A DNA stretch of 64,000 nucleotides from Streptomyces brasiliensis (GTDB taxonomy: Bacteria; Actinomycetota; Actinomycetes; Streptomycetales; Streptomycetaceae): positions 62,001-126,000 of the forward strand of contig NZ_BMQA01000012.1 of the NCBI RefSeq assembly GCF_014647875.1. Direction: 5' to 3'. Of the stretch, positions 1 to 8,037 are shown in pieces. Every line of letters begins with the position of its first letter. Within the stretch, counting starts at the first letter, position 1. The notes under the pieces were generated by a model. It did no database searches. It was not told the DNA's origin and was given only the letters and a program-made list of their open reading frames with translations. A program made the position numbers and the translations under genes.

Positions 1-85
1 GCTCGCGCCAGAAGTCGAGTACCGCGTGCTCGAGCGCGGGCAGGTCGACCTGGGCGGGTACCGGGCGGTACGTCGGCTCTGTCAT
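1..85 (-). CDS. ileS: Isoleucine--tRNA ligase, N-terminal fragment (runs off window)
   Basis: Only the first 28 codons are inside the window. They read MTEPTYRPVPAQVDLPALEH and continue into VLDFWRE, which I recognise as the conserved start of actinobacterial isoleucyl-tRNA synthetase (class I, charges tRNA-Ile in the cytoplasm). The ATG at 85-83 is preceded by a GGAGG Shine-Dalgarno at 100-96. The identity is strongly supported by the T-box leader immediately upstream, whose specifier codon is AUC (isoleucine). The catalytic HIGH and KMSKS motifs lie outside the window and cannot be checked. Confidence 0.93.
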   Translation of the reverse strand, partial: MTEPTYRPVPAQVDLPALEHAVLDFWRE

Positions 86-378
86 CTGCGAGCTTCCTCC
101 AACGGACTTGCTGCCTTCCGTCGGAGGGACGAGAGCCTGCTGCCTACGCCGTGTGCGGCGCGCTCCCGCGGTACCACCCTCCTTGGCCCGCCGGGCGGGG
201 TGTGCGCCGGTGAGCCCCCTCATTGGGGTCGCGATGCCGGGTCTACTCGCCCTTCACGGACTTTCTTCCGGCGGCTCAGGGGTGATCTTCACGTCGCGCT
301 CGCCCCCGGGCTTCCACCGTCCCCGGGTCGCTCTGGGCTGCGTACGCCGCTACTCGTCCCCATCCACGCTTTTCGCTC
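86..378 (-). promoter_or_regulatory. T-box riboswitch (translational type) controlling ileS
   Basis: Reading the minus strand, the leader carries the diagnostic T-box sequence AGGGTGGTACCGCG at 180-167, containing UGGU (176-173), which would pair with the ACCA end of uncharged tRNA-Ile. A putative specifier codon AUC sits at 286-284 and the Stem I start GATGGGGACGAGTAG at about 362-348. Downstream, 127-118 can pair over 10 bp (one G-U) with 105-96, which buries the ileS Shine-Dalgarno GGAGG at 100-96. There is no U-tract terminator. This fits the actinobacterial class of ileS T-boxes that act on translation: uncharged tRNA-Ile would free the ribosome site. Confidence 0.9.
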
Positions 379-383
379 CGCCT

Positions 384-389
384 AGTGTA
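384..389 (-). promoter_or_regulatory. ileS: -10 element for the ileS T-box leader
   Basis: On the minus strand TACACT lies at 389-384, about 7 nt before the first bases of the T-box leader. I could not see a convincing -35 hexamer at the right distance, so only the -10 is called. Confidence 0.45.
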
Positions 390-608
390 CGGCGCCTCGC
401 CGACAGCGGCCGACCGGATTTCGGGCTCCGGCTGCCGGGTGGCCGGTCGGCGTCCGGTACGGCGGCGAGATGCCCCGAATGGCGAGGTACGCGCGTTCGC
501 ATCCTGGGATGCCCGACTCGGCGGATTACCCGGCGGGGAGCTGGGCACAACGCATGCAGGCTTGTGGCGCGACATGCGCGAGCCGGGCGAATCGGGTGCT
601 GCGCCCCG

Positions 609-637
609 TTGCCGCGGGACTCAAGTCGATTTATCGT
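609..637 (+). promoter_or_regulatory. Promoter for the DksA/TraR-like gene
   Basis: TTGCCG (609-614), a 17-nt spacer and TATCGT (632-637) match a vegetative (HrdB-type) Streptomyces promoter. The predicted start near 644 leaves a leader of about 44 nt before the ATG at 688. Apart from this promoter and the divergent ileS -10, the stretch 390-687 shows no gene I can support. Confidence 0.5.
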
Positions 638-687
638 CCCAGCACGATTCGCGCGCAAGATCACAAGTATGTGAAGGGGCCGCGGCC

Positions 688-2070
688 ATGGTGGCGAAGA
701 AGACCGCCGTACAGCAGTCGGCGTCCAGGAGCTCCAGGGGCGCGGCGGGTGCCTCCGGCGTCCTGGCCAAGGGTGTGCGAGGCAAGGACGGCGCGCAGGA
801 CGGGGTCGCGGGGAAGGCTGCGGGCAAGGCGGTGAAGACCGTGCGGGGCGCTGCCGAGGGCTCCGCCGGGAAGGCTGTGAAGAAGGCGGCGGAGCCGAGT
901 ACGGCGGTGACGGGGGAGGCGGAGGCGAAGGGCGCCGCCGAGAAGTCGACGAGCGGGAAGACGGGCGGGACGAGGACGAGTGTGGAGGCGGCGGCCAAGG
1001 AGAAGACCGGGGCCGCGGCGAAGAGCGAGGGCAAGGGCAAGGCCGGGGTTTCGAAGAAGGCCGCGGCGAAGAAGACGTCGGCGGAGAAGAGGGCGGCCAC
1101 CGGGAAGGGTGGCGCGGGAGCCGCCGTCGGTGGTGCGGCGGGCGAGGAGACCGTCAGGGCGAAGAAGGCCACCGCCGGGAAGACGGGCGGTAAGGCGACT
1201 GCCAAGGATGCCGGGGAAGCGGCGGCGGAGCCGAAGGCCTCCGCGAGGAAGCCCTCGGAGGGGAAGAAGCCCTCCGGGAAGGCGTCCTCTGCGAAGGCGA
1301 GCGGAGCCAAGGCCTCCGGCGCGAAGGCGTCCGGCATGAAGGCTTCGAAGGAGAAGGCCGCCTCCGTGGAAGCCTCCGCCGACGAAGCCCCGGTCACGGA
1401 TGCCCAGGTCGCGGAAGCCTCTGCCAGGAAGCCCTCCCCCGCGAAGGCCTCCCCCAAGAAGGCCTCCGCCAAGAGCGCGGTCGCCATGGAAGGCGGCTCG
1501 GGCGGCGGTGCCGCCAAGGGCGCGAGCAGGAAGAGCACGGCCAAGAAAGCGGGCGCGGCGCGTGCCGCGAAGCAGACGGGAGCCACGACGGTGGTTGCGA
1601 AGAAGACTCCTGGTACGGCCACGGCGGCGCAGACCGCCGTCCCCAAGGCACGGGTCGCCGCGGCGGCGGAGCCCGGCGAGCTCGCCGTGCGCCCGGGCGA
1701 GGACCCCTGGACCCCGGAAGAGGTCGACGAAGCGCGCGCGGAGCTGCAGGCCGAGGCCACGCGGCTGCGCACCGAGATCTCGTCGTCGGAGCAGTCCCTC
1801 GTGGGTCTCATGCGGGACTCCGGGGACGGCGCCGGTGACGACCAGGCCGACACCGGCACCAAGAACATCACGCGCGAGCACGAGATGGCGCTGGCGGCCA
1901 ACGCGCGCGAGATGCTCGTCCAGACCGAACGGGCCCTGGAGCGGCTGGACGCGGGCACCTACGGACTGTGCGAGAACTGCGGCAATCCCATCGGGAAGGC
2001 CAGGATGCAGGCCTTCCCGCGAGCCACCCTGTGCGTGGAGTGCAAACAGAAGCAGGAACGTCGCTACTGA
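688..2070 (+). CDS. TraR/DksA C4-type zinc-finger protein with long Lys/Ala-rich N-terminal domain
   Basis: The 460-aa protein has two very different parts. Residues 1 to about 345 are a low-complexity array of Lys, Ala, Ser, Gly and Thr with many KKA, AKK and ASAKAS-like units, resembling the DNA-binding tails of histone H1 or actinobacterial HU proteins. The last about 110 residues form a DksA/TraR-like unit: a helical pair (around DPWTPEEVDEARAEL) followed by a four-cysteine zinc finger with C428-x2-C431 and C449-x2-C452. Such proteins bind RNA polymerase or DNA, but the exact role here is unknown. The frame is open back to 385, but I chose ATG 688 because of the AAGGGG upstream, the promoter at 609-637 and the start of the Lys/Ala composition. 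Confidence 0.85.
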   Translation: MVAKKTAVQQSASRSSRGAAGASGVLAKGVRGKDGAQDGVAGKAAGKAVKTVRGAAEGSAGKAVKKAAEPSTAVTGEAEAKGAAEKSTSGKTGGTRTSVEAAAKEKTGAAAKSEGKGKAGVSKKAAAKKTSAEKRAATGKGGAGAAVGGAAGEETVRAKKATAGKTGGKATAKDAGEAAAEPKASARKPSEGKKPSGKASSAKASGAKASGAKASGMKASKEKAASVEASADEAPVTDAQVAEASARKPSPAKASPKKASAKSAVAMEGGSGGGAAKGASRKSTAKKAGAARAAKQTGATTVVAKKTPGTATAAQTAVPKARVAAAAEPGELAVRPGEDPWTPEEVDEARAELQAEATRLRTEISSSEQSLVGLMRDSGDGAGDDQADTGTKNITREHEMALAANAREMLVQTERALERLDAGTYGLCENCGNPIGKARMQAFPRATLCVECKQKQERRY

Positions 2071-2137
2071 GCGCATGGGTCGTGCGGAGCGTGCCGTAGT
2101 CTCGTCCTCAGTCAGGCACCTAGGTTGAGGGACTCAC

Positions 2138-2761
2138 GTGGCAGAGGCGGAGCGCATCATCGGTACGCCGGACACTCCGGACGACGGCGGCGAGCAGTCG
2201 GCAGCGGCCCAGGCGGCCGGCGTGACAGGTGCGTCGGTGGCGGACGTGCGGGACAGCTCGGCCGAGCGGTCGCGGCGCGGGCGCCGGATCGCCGTGCTGT
2301 TCGCGGTGGCCGTCTTCGCGTACGCCCTGGACCTGGTGAGCAAGATGATCGTGGTCGCGAAGCTGGAGCACCACGAGCCGATCAAGCTCATCGGGGACTG
2401 GCTGGAGTTCAACGCCATCCGCAACCCGGGTGCGGCCTTCGGCTTCGGGCAGGCCTTCACGATCATCTTCACCTTGATCGCGGCCGCGGTGATCGTGGTG
2501 ATCATCCGCCTCGCCCGCAAGCTCTACAGCCTGCCCTGGGCGATCGCACTCGGCCTGCTCCTCGGCGGCGCCCTCGGCAACCTCACCGACCGGATCTTCC
2601 GATCGCCGGGCGTCTTCCAGGGCGAGGTCGTCGACTTCATCGCGCCCAAGGGCTTCGCGGTGTTCAACCTGGCGGACTCGGCGATCGTGTGCGGCGGCAT
2701 CCTGATCGTGCTGCTGTCCTTCCGCGGCCTGGACCCGGACGGCACCGTCCACAAGGACTGA
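2138..2761 (+). CDS. lspA: Lipoprotein signal peptidase (signal peptidase II)
   Basis: LspA is the inner-membrane aspartyl protease that removes the signal peptide of prolipoproteins after diacylglyceryl transfer by Lgt, which is also encoded in this window (43018). The 207-aa protein has a hydrophilic N-terminal extension of about 50 residues, typical of actinobacteria, then four membrane helices. The catalytic aspartates are visible: D151 in GNLTDR and D180 in FNLADS, as is the conserved FNAIRNPGAAFG segment (91-102). The GTG start at 2138 follows TTGAGGGACT. The rluD-like gene begins 55 bp after the stop, so the two are probably co-transcribed. Confidence 0.96.
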   Translation: MAEAERIIGTPDTPDDGGEQSAAAQAAGVTGASVADVRDSSAERSRRGRRIAVLFAVAVFAYALDLVSKMIVVAKLEHHEPIKLIGDWLEFNAIRNPGAAFGFGQAFTIIFTLIAAAVIVVIIRLARKLYSLPWAIALGLLLGGALGNLTDRIFRSPGVFQGEVVDFIAPKGFAVFNLADSAIVCGGILIVLLSFRGLDPDGTVHKD

Positions 2762-2816
2762 GACGGCCCGAGGGCGCGCGTACGGGGCTGTCGGAGCCGT
2801 CCGGCATACTCGACGG

Positions 2817-3761
2817 GTGAGCACGATTCCCGAGATCCGTACCCTGCCCGTGCCGGACGGCCTGGAGGGCGAGCGCGTCGACGCCGCCATCTCCCGCATG
2901 TTCGGCTTCTCCCGTACCAAGGCGGCGGAGCTGGCCGCCGCGGGCAAGGTCCAGGTCGACGGATCGGTGGTCGGCAAGTCCGAGCGGGTGCGCGGCGGGG
3001 CCTGGCTCGAGGTCGAGATGCCGCAGGCGCCCGCGCCGGTGCAGATCGTCGCCGAGCCGGTCGAGGGCATGGAGATCGTGCACGACGACGATGACGTGGT
3101 CGTGATCGTCAAGCCGGTCGGTGTGGCCGCGCATCCCTCGCCGGGCTGGTCGGGACCGACCGTGATCGGCGGTCTCGCCGCCGCCGGGTACCGGATCTCC
3201 ACCTCCGGCGCGGCCGAGCGCCAGGGCATCGTGCACCGCCTCGACGTGGGCACGTCCGGCCTGATGGTCGTGGCCAAGTCCGAGTACGCGTACACGTCGC
3301 TCAAGCGCCAGTTCAAGGAGCGCACGGTCGACAAGCGCTACCACACGCTCGTCCAGGGCCACCCGGACCCGACCAGCGGCACGATCGACGCGCCCATCGG
3401 CCGCCACCCGAACCATGACTACAAGTGGGCGGTCACGGCCGACGGCAAGCCCTCCGTGACGCACTACGACCTCATCGAGGCGTTCCGCGCGGCCTCCCTG
3501 CTCGACGTGAAGCTGGAGACCGGCCGCACCCACCAGATCCGCGTCCACATGGCCGCCCACCGCCATCCGTGCGTCGGCGACCTGACCTACGGCGCCGATC
3601 CCACGCTCGCCAAGCGGCTCCGTCTCACCCGCCAGTGGCTGCACGCCGTACGGCTCGGTTTCGAGCATCCCGGCGAGGGCCGGTGGGTCGAGTTCGAGAG
3701 CGCCTACCCGGAGGACCTCCAGGAGGCCCTGGACCAGGTACGTGAGGAGACGTACGCATGA
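2817..3761 (+). CDS. rluD: RluA-family 23S rRNA pseudouridine synthase
   Basis: The 314-aa protein isomerises uridine to pseudouridine, most likely in 23S rRNA. An S4 RNA-binding domain spans about residues 18-70, and the catalytic domain has the family motif HRLDVGTSGL with catalytic aspartate D143. The GRTHQIRVHMA signature of RluA/RluC/RluD enzymes is also present. The GTG start at 2817 sits immediately after lspA, a pairing (lspA-rluD) that is common in actinobacteria and firmicutes. Its stop overlaps the start of the next gene (ATGA at 3758-3761), indicating translational coupling. The exact modified site cannot be told from sequence. Confidence 0.93.
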   Translation: MSTIPEIRTLPVPDGLEGERVDAAISRMFGFSRTKAAELAAAGKVQVDGSVVGKSERVRGGAWLEVEMPQAPAPVQIVAEPVEGMEIVHDDDDVVVIVKPVGVAAHPSPGWSGPTVIGGLAAAGYRISTSGAAERQGIVHRLDVGTSGLMVVAKSEYAYTSLKRQFKERTVDKRYHTLVQGHPDPTSGTIDAPIGRHPNHDYKWAVTADGKPSVTHYDLIEAFRAASLLDVKLETGRTHQIRVHMAAHRHPCVGDLTYGADPTLAKRLRLTRQWLHAVRLGFEHPGEGRWVEFESAYPEDLQEALDQVREETYA

Positions 3762-4228
3762 CCACGCCGTACGAGGTGCGTGTCGCCGAGGACCCCGCCG
3801 ACCGCGAGGCGTGCTTCGCGGTGCGCAAGGAGGTCTTCGTCGTCGAGCAGGGCGTTCCGCAGGACATCGAGTACGACGCGTACGACGGGACGGCCGTGCA
3901 TGTGCTGGCGGTCCGCGCGGACGGCGTGCCGCTGGGCACCGGCCGGCTGCTGTACGGCGAGGAGGTGGCCGCCGAGAAGACCGGCGGCGACGCGACGGTC
4001 GGCTCGCTGGGCAGGCTCGCCGTGGCGCGGGAGGCGCGCGGGCTCGGTATAGGTGTCGCTCTGGTGCGGGCCATCGAGGAGGCCGCACGCGCGCGTGGGC
4101 TCGCGGCGGTCGACCTGCACGCCCAGACGCACGCCCTGGGCTTCTACGAGCGGCTGGGCTACGAGGCGTACGGCCCGGAGTACCCGGAGGCGGGCATCCC
4201 GCACCGGGCGATGCGGCGCGCTCTGTAG
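3758..4228 (+). CDS. GNAT family N-acetyltransferase
   Basis: This 156-aa protein has the ElaA-like GNAT layout: an N-terminal ACFAVRKEVFVVEQGVP segment, a central RLAV sheet and the acetyl-CoA-binding loop AREARGLGIGVALVRAI (Q/RxxGxG/A type), then LHAQTHALGFYERLGY near the end. It transfers an acetyl group from acetyl-CoA to an unknown amine. It overlaps the upstream pseudouridine synthase by 4 bp. Its last codons and stop lie in the first copy of a 40-bp imperfect tandem repeat. Confidence 0.88.
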   Translation: MTTPYEVRVAEDPADREACFAVRKEVFVVEQGVPQDIEYDAYDGTAVHVLAVRADGVPLGTGRLLYGEEVAAEKTGGDATVGSLGRLAVAREARGLGIGVALVRAIEEAARARGLAAVDLHAQTHALGFYERLGYEAYGPEYPEAGIPHRAMRRAL

Positions 4229-4300
4229 CCTGGCGCGGTCCCGTTCCGGGGGATACGGCGCTCCGTAGCCCGGCGCGGTTCGGTTCCGGGTGATGCGGCG
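4221..4300. repeat. 40-bp imperfect tandem duplication covering the GNAT stop codon
   Basis: 4221-4260 and 4261-4300 align over all 40 positions with about six differences by eye; both contain GTAGCC, GGCGCGGT, GTTCCGGG and CGGCG. The first copy contains the final two codons and TAG stop of the acetyltransferase; the second is non-coding. It looks like a recent local slippage duplication. The rest of 4301-4416 shows nothing else. Confidence 0.8.
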
Positions 4301-4416
4301 CTTGCGCTTGCCGGGCGCGGCGCGTTCCTCGGCCCGGTGCTCAACACGGTCGGTGTGCAGGGCGGCGTGGCAGGCTTGAGCCCCGCGTGTGATCGTCGAC
4401 CCCCGGAGAGCTGGCC

Positions 4417-6003
4417 GTGGAGCAGTTGGCCCTGTTGTTCGTGATGCTTCTCGGGGCCCTGGTGAGCGTCCCGGTGGCGGACCGGCTCGGACTGCCGGCG
4501 CCGGTCCTGATGACCCTGCTCGGGATCGTGCTCGCGGTGCTCGCCTTCGTGCCCAACGTGAACATCGCGCCCGAGCTGATCCTGCCCGCCCTGCTGCCAC
4601 CGCTGCTGTACGCGGCGGTCCGGCGCACATCCTGGCGGCAGTTCGCGGCCAACAGACGGCCGATCTTCCTGCTGGCCGTGGCCCTGGTCTTCATCACCAC
4701 CGTCAGCGTGGCCTATGTCGCCGGCGCGATCGTGCCCGGCCTGCCGATCGCCGGCGCCGTGGCACTGGGCGCGCTCATCGCGCCGCCCGACCCGGTCGCC
4801 GCCACCGCCGTGGCCGGACGGCTCGGACTGCCGCGCCGGCTGGTGTCGATCCTGGAGGGCGAGGGGCTGTTCAACGACGTCACGGCGATCGTGCTGTACC
4901 ACGTGGCGATCGCCGCGATCGTCAGCGGGACCTTCTCGGTGTGGCAGGCCGGCCTCGACCTCGTACTGTCCGCGGTGGTCGCGCTCGTCGTAGGGCTCGT
5001 GCTGGGCTGGGTCGCGAACAGGCTGATGGACCTGCTCGGGGACGCGACGCTGCAGATCGGCCTGACACTGCTGGTGCCGTACGCCTCGTACGTCCTCGCC
5101 GAGGAGCTGCACGGTTCCGGCGTGCTCGCGGTGCTCACCACCGCGCTGTTCCTGACCGAGTACGCCACCGGCGCCGACGACGTGATGACCCGGCTCGTCG
5201 GACACACCTTCTGGGACATCGTCGACACGCTGGTCACCGGCGTCGCGTTCGGGCTGATCGGGCTGGAACTGCACAACGCGATCCGTACGGCGTCGGGGCG
5301 GTGGGGCGAGATGCTCGGCTGGGCGGCCACCATCACGGGTGTTGTCGTGTTCGTGCGCCTGGTGTGGCTGCTGCCCGCCACCTGGCTCACCAAGCGGATG
5401 CACGCGAAGCTCGACTACGACGAGGACATCCCCATGGGCTGGCGGGAGACCGTCGTCATGTGGTGGTCCGGGATGCGCGGGGTGGCCTCGGTCGCGCTGG
5501 CCCTGGCCGTGCCGCTGCACACGGACGACGGGGCCGCGTTCCCCGACCGGGACGAGATCGTGTTCATCGCGTTCGGGGTGATCATGGCGACGCTGGTGCT
5601 TCAGGGGCTGACCCTGCCATGGCTGGTGAAACGGCTGGGGGTTCAGGCCGACACCGAACGGGAGAAGGAGTTCGAGAAGCAGCTGGCGGTGCGGGCGGCG
5701 AAGGCGGCCAAGCGGCGGCTGCGGGAGATCGAGGAGGTCGAGGAACTGCCGGAGGACCTGTCCGAGCAGATGCTGCGGCGGGCCTTCGACATCGGGGCGC
5801 GGATCAGTCCGGACGTGGCGGAGGACGAGCGGCGGGAGGCGCAGCAGCAGCGGTTGAGGAGGCTGCGGCGGGTACGGCGGATCGAGGGGGAGCTGCTCAG
5901 TGCGGCGCGGCACGAGGTGCTGGCGGCGCGGAGTGAGGTGGGGGCGGATCCGGAGATCGTGGACCGGGTGCTGCGGCATCTGGACGTGCGTAGTCTGCGG
6001 TGA
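4417..6003 (+). CDS. CPA1-type Na+/H+ (cation/proton) antiporter
   Basis: The 528-aa protein is an integral membrane antiporter with about 12 hydrophobic segments in the first 420 residues. CPA1 family signatures are visible: PPDPVAATAVAGRLGLPRR, the ion-binding region GEGLFNDVTAIV containing the N-D pair, and WSGMRGVASVALALAVP near helix 11. The last about 110 residues are highly charged (Glu/Arg-rich) and likely a cytoplasmic coiled-coil regulatory tail. It probably exchanges Na+ or K+ for H+ in pH and salt homeostasis. The GTG start at 4417 follows CGGAGAG. It stands alone, ended by a hairpin. Confidence 0.92.
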   Translation: MEQLALLFVMLLGALVSVPVADRLGLPAPVLMTLLGIVLAVLAFVPNVNIAPELILPALLPPLLYAAVRRTSWRQFAANRRPIFLLAVALVFITTVSVAYVAGAIVPGLPIAGAVALGALIAPPDPVAATAVAGRLGLPRRLVSILEGEGLFNDVTAIVLYHVAIAAIVSGTFSVWQAGLDLVLSAVVALVVGLVLGWVANRLMDLLGDATLQIGLTLLVPYASYVLAEELHGSGVLAVLTTALFLTEYATGADDVMTRLVGHTFWDIVDTLVTGVAFGLIGLELHNAIRTASGRWGEMLGWAATITGVVVFVRLVWLLPATWLTKRMHAKLDYDEDIPMGWRETVVMWWSGMRGVASVALALAVPLHTDDGAAFPDRDEIVFIAFGVIMATLVLQGLTLPWLVKRLGVQADTEREKEFEKQLAVRAAKAAKRRLREIEEVEELPEDLSEQMLRRAFDIGARISPDVAEDERREAQQQRLRRLRRVRRIEGELLSAARHEVLAARSEVGADPEIVDRVLRHLDVRSLR

Positions 6004-6004
6004 T

Positions 6005-6040
6005 CTCCCCGGCACACCGCCTGCTTCGGTGGGCCGGGAG
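6005..6040 (+). terminator. Hairpin after the antiporter gene
   Basis: CTCCCCGGC near 6005 pairs with GCCGGGAG ending at 6040 (one bulged C), with an inner CACCG/CGGTG stem. No U-tract follows, as is usual in Streptomyces. Confidence 0.55.
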
Positions 6041-6132
6041 GTGCGCGTTTGCCGTGAGGTGCGGTCATACAAGCATGAGGGGATTGTGGATACCCGGAGG
6101 CCCGTTCTGCCTCGCGCTCGTACTCTCGGATC

Positions 6133-6873
6133 ATGGCTCGCAACATTGTGATCAGTGGTGGTGGTACGGGGATCGGGCGTGCGGCGGCTCAGGTCTTCGC
6201 GGGGGACGGGGACCGGGTGCTGTTGCTCGGACGACGGGCGGAGGTGCTGGAGAAGGCCGGTGTGAGCGGGGCGCTCACCTATGCCGCCGATCTCAGTGAT
6301 CCGGCGGACGTGAGAGGGGTGGCCCGATTCGTCGCGCAGGAGTTCGGGACCGTGGACGTGCTGGTGCACGGCGCCGGGGGCAACGGGATCCTCGAGGCGC
6401 CGTCGGGGAGCGACGATCCGCTCGATGTCGTCGCCCACCAGTGGACCGTCAACTTCAGGATCAACACCCTGACCGCGGCACTTCTCACGGAGGCACTGAA
6501 GCAGCGGCTCGCCGAACCGGGCGGGCGGGTGCTGTTCATCAGCTCGATCGCCGCCTTCCGGGGTTCGGGCAGCGGGGCGTACGCCGCCGCCAAGGCCGCG
6601 CTGCATCCCTACGCCCATGATCTGGCCCGGGAGTTGGGGCCGCGCGGGATCACCGTGAACGTGGTCGCGCCGGGGTACATCGAGGACACCGAGTTCTTCG
6701 GCGATACGATGGACGAGGCGCGACGGGAGCGGCTCGTTGCCGAGACGCCCACCGGCCGCGCCGGGCAGCCCGGAGACGTCGCCGCCACGCTGCACTGGCT
6801 GGCCTCGCCCGTTGCCGGGCACATCACCTCGCAGGTCATCCAGGTCAACGGAGGTGCGGAGCGCGGCCGTTGA
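6133..6873 (+). CDS. SDR-family oxidoreductase
   Basis: The 246-aa protein has the classical short-chain dehydrogenase fold: the NAD(P)-binding glycine motif GGGTGIGR (residues 9-16), the catalytic serine in FISSIAAF, the YAAAK catalytic Tyr-x3-Lys, and a C-terminal region with SPVAGHITSQVIQVNGG typical of FabG-like enzymes. Substrate and cofactor preference cannot be assigned. It converges on the MscS gene with only 11 bp between the stops. Confidence 0.9.
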   Translation: MARNIVISGGGTGIGRAAAQVFAGDGDRVLLLGRRAEVLEKAGVSGALTYAADLSDPADVRGVARFVAQEFGTVDVLVHGAGGNGILEAPSGSDDPLDVVAHQWTVNFRINTLTAALLTEALKQRLAEPGGRVLFISSIAAFRGSGSGAYAAAKAALHPYAHDLARELGPRGITVNVVAPGYIEDTEFFGDTMDEARRERLVAETPTGRAGQPGDVAATLHWLASPVAGHITSQVIQVNGGAERGR

Positions 6874-6884
6874 CGGGGTGCGGG

Positions 6885-7931
6885 TCAGCTGCCCACCGGT
6901 GGCCGGACGGCGTCCGCCGTGTTGACGCGGGGCAGGGCGTAGGGGTGTTCCTCGGTCAGCCAGCGGATCATGCGTTCGCGGACCGTGACTCGCACCGTCC
7001 ACACGTCGTCGGCGTCCTTCGCGGTCATCATGGCCCGCACCTGCATCGTGTTGGGCGTCGAGTCGGTGACGGCCAGGCCGTGCTCGCGGCCGTCCCAGGC
7101 CGGGCACTCGCGCAGGATCTCGCCGAGCTTCTCGCGCATCGTCTCGACCGGGGCCGCGTGGTCGACGTGCCAGAAGACGACACCGGTCATCTGAGCGGTG
7201 CCGCGGGACCAGTTCTCGAAGGGTTTGGAGGTGAAGTACGACACGGGCATGGTGATCCGGCGCTCGTCCCAGGTGCGCACGGTCAGGAACGTCAGGGTGA
7301 TCTCCTCGACGGTGCCCCACTCGCCGTCCACCACGACGGTGTCGCCGAGCCGCACCATGTCACCGAAGGCGATCTGCAGTCCGGCGAACAGGTTGGCCAG
7401 CGTGGACTGGGCGGCGACACCGGCGACGATGCCCAGGATGCCGGCCGAGGCCAGCAGCGAGGCGCCTGCCGTGCGCATCGCGGGGAACGTCAGCAGCATC
7501 GCGGCCACGGCCATCACGCCGACGACCGCCGCCACCACGCGCATGATCAGCGATACCTGCGTGCGGACGCGGCGGACCCTGGCGGGGTCGCGGTGGACGC
7601 GGGCGTAGCGGGCGTAGGACGTCTCGACGATCGCCGCCGCGATCCGGATCACCAGCCAGGCGGCCGAGCCGATGAGCACCAGGGTCAGGGTCCGGCCGAT
7701 GCCGACCCGGTGTTCCATCAACAGCTTCGCCTGGTCGTAGGAACCCCTGAGCAGTGCCGCGCACAGCACCAGCTGATAAGGGATCCGGGCCCGGCGCAGC
7801 AGACCCCACAGGGGTGTCTCGCGGTGCCGTTCGTCGGCCTTGCGCAGCAGCAGGTCCGTGCCCCAGCCGATCACCAGGGTGAGGACGACACAACCGCCGA
7901 CGACGATCAGTGGGCGGAACAGGTTCTCCAT
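6885..7931 (-). CDS. MscS-family mechanosensitive ion channel
   Basis: The 348-aa protein contains about four membrane helices followed by the MscS pore helix and beta domain. The pore-lining segment ASAGILGIVAGVAAQSTLAN is followed by LFAGLQIAFGDMVRLGDTVV, then the WGTVEEITLTFLTVRTWD beta-domain motif. Such channels open on membrane tension and release solutes during hypo-osmotic shock. It starts with ATG at 7931 and is divergent from the hydrolase gene at 8038. Confidence 0.93.
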   Translation of the reverse strand: MENLFRPLIVVGGCVVLTLVIGWGTDLLLRKADERHRETPLWGLLRRARIPYQLVLCAALLRGSYDQAKLLMEHRVGIGRTLTLVLIGSAAWLVIRIAAAIVETSYARYARVHRDPARVRRVRTQVSLIMRVVAAVVGVMAVAAMLLTFPAMRTAGASLLASAGILGIVAGVAAQSTLANLFAGLQIAFGDMVRLGDTVVVDGEWGTVEEITLTFLTVRTWDERRITMPVSYFTSKPFENWSRGTAQMTGVVFWHVDHAAPVETMREKLGEILRECPAWDGREHGLAVTDSTPNTMQVRAMMTAKDADDVWTVRVTVRERMIRWLTEEHPYALPRVNTADAVRPPVGS

Positions 7932-8037
7932 GCCGGAGAACGTAACCGGAGTGGGCGGTCATGAACATGTGTGTTCGGAACGGAGGTGGGTACGGCCGCG
8001 ATGCGAAGCCGGCGGTCCCGGCTGGCACCATGGCTTC

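Noticed and set aside
385..687. N-terminal extension of the zinc-finger protein to 385
   Set aside because: The extra 101 codons overlap the ileS promoter, lie upstream of the TTGCCG/TATCGT promoter and do not share the Lys/Ala composition; ATG 688 has a ribosome site.
4159..7320. Long minus-strand open frame of about 1050 codons across the antiporter and SDR genes
   Set aside because: Composition is His/Arg/Gln/Pro-rich antisense sequence; it crosses three independently recognised genes.
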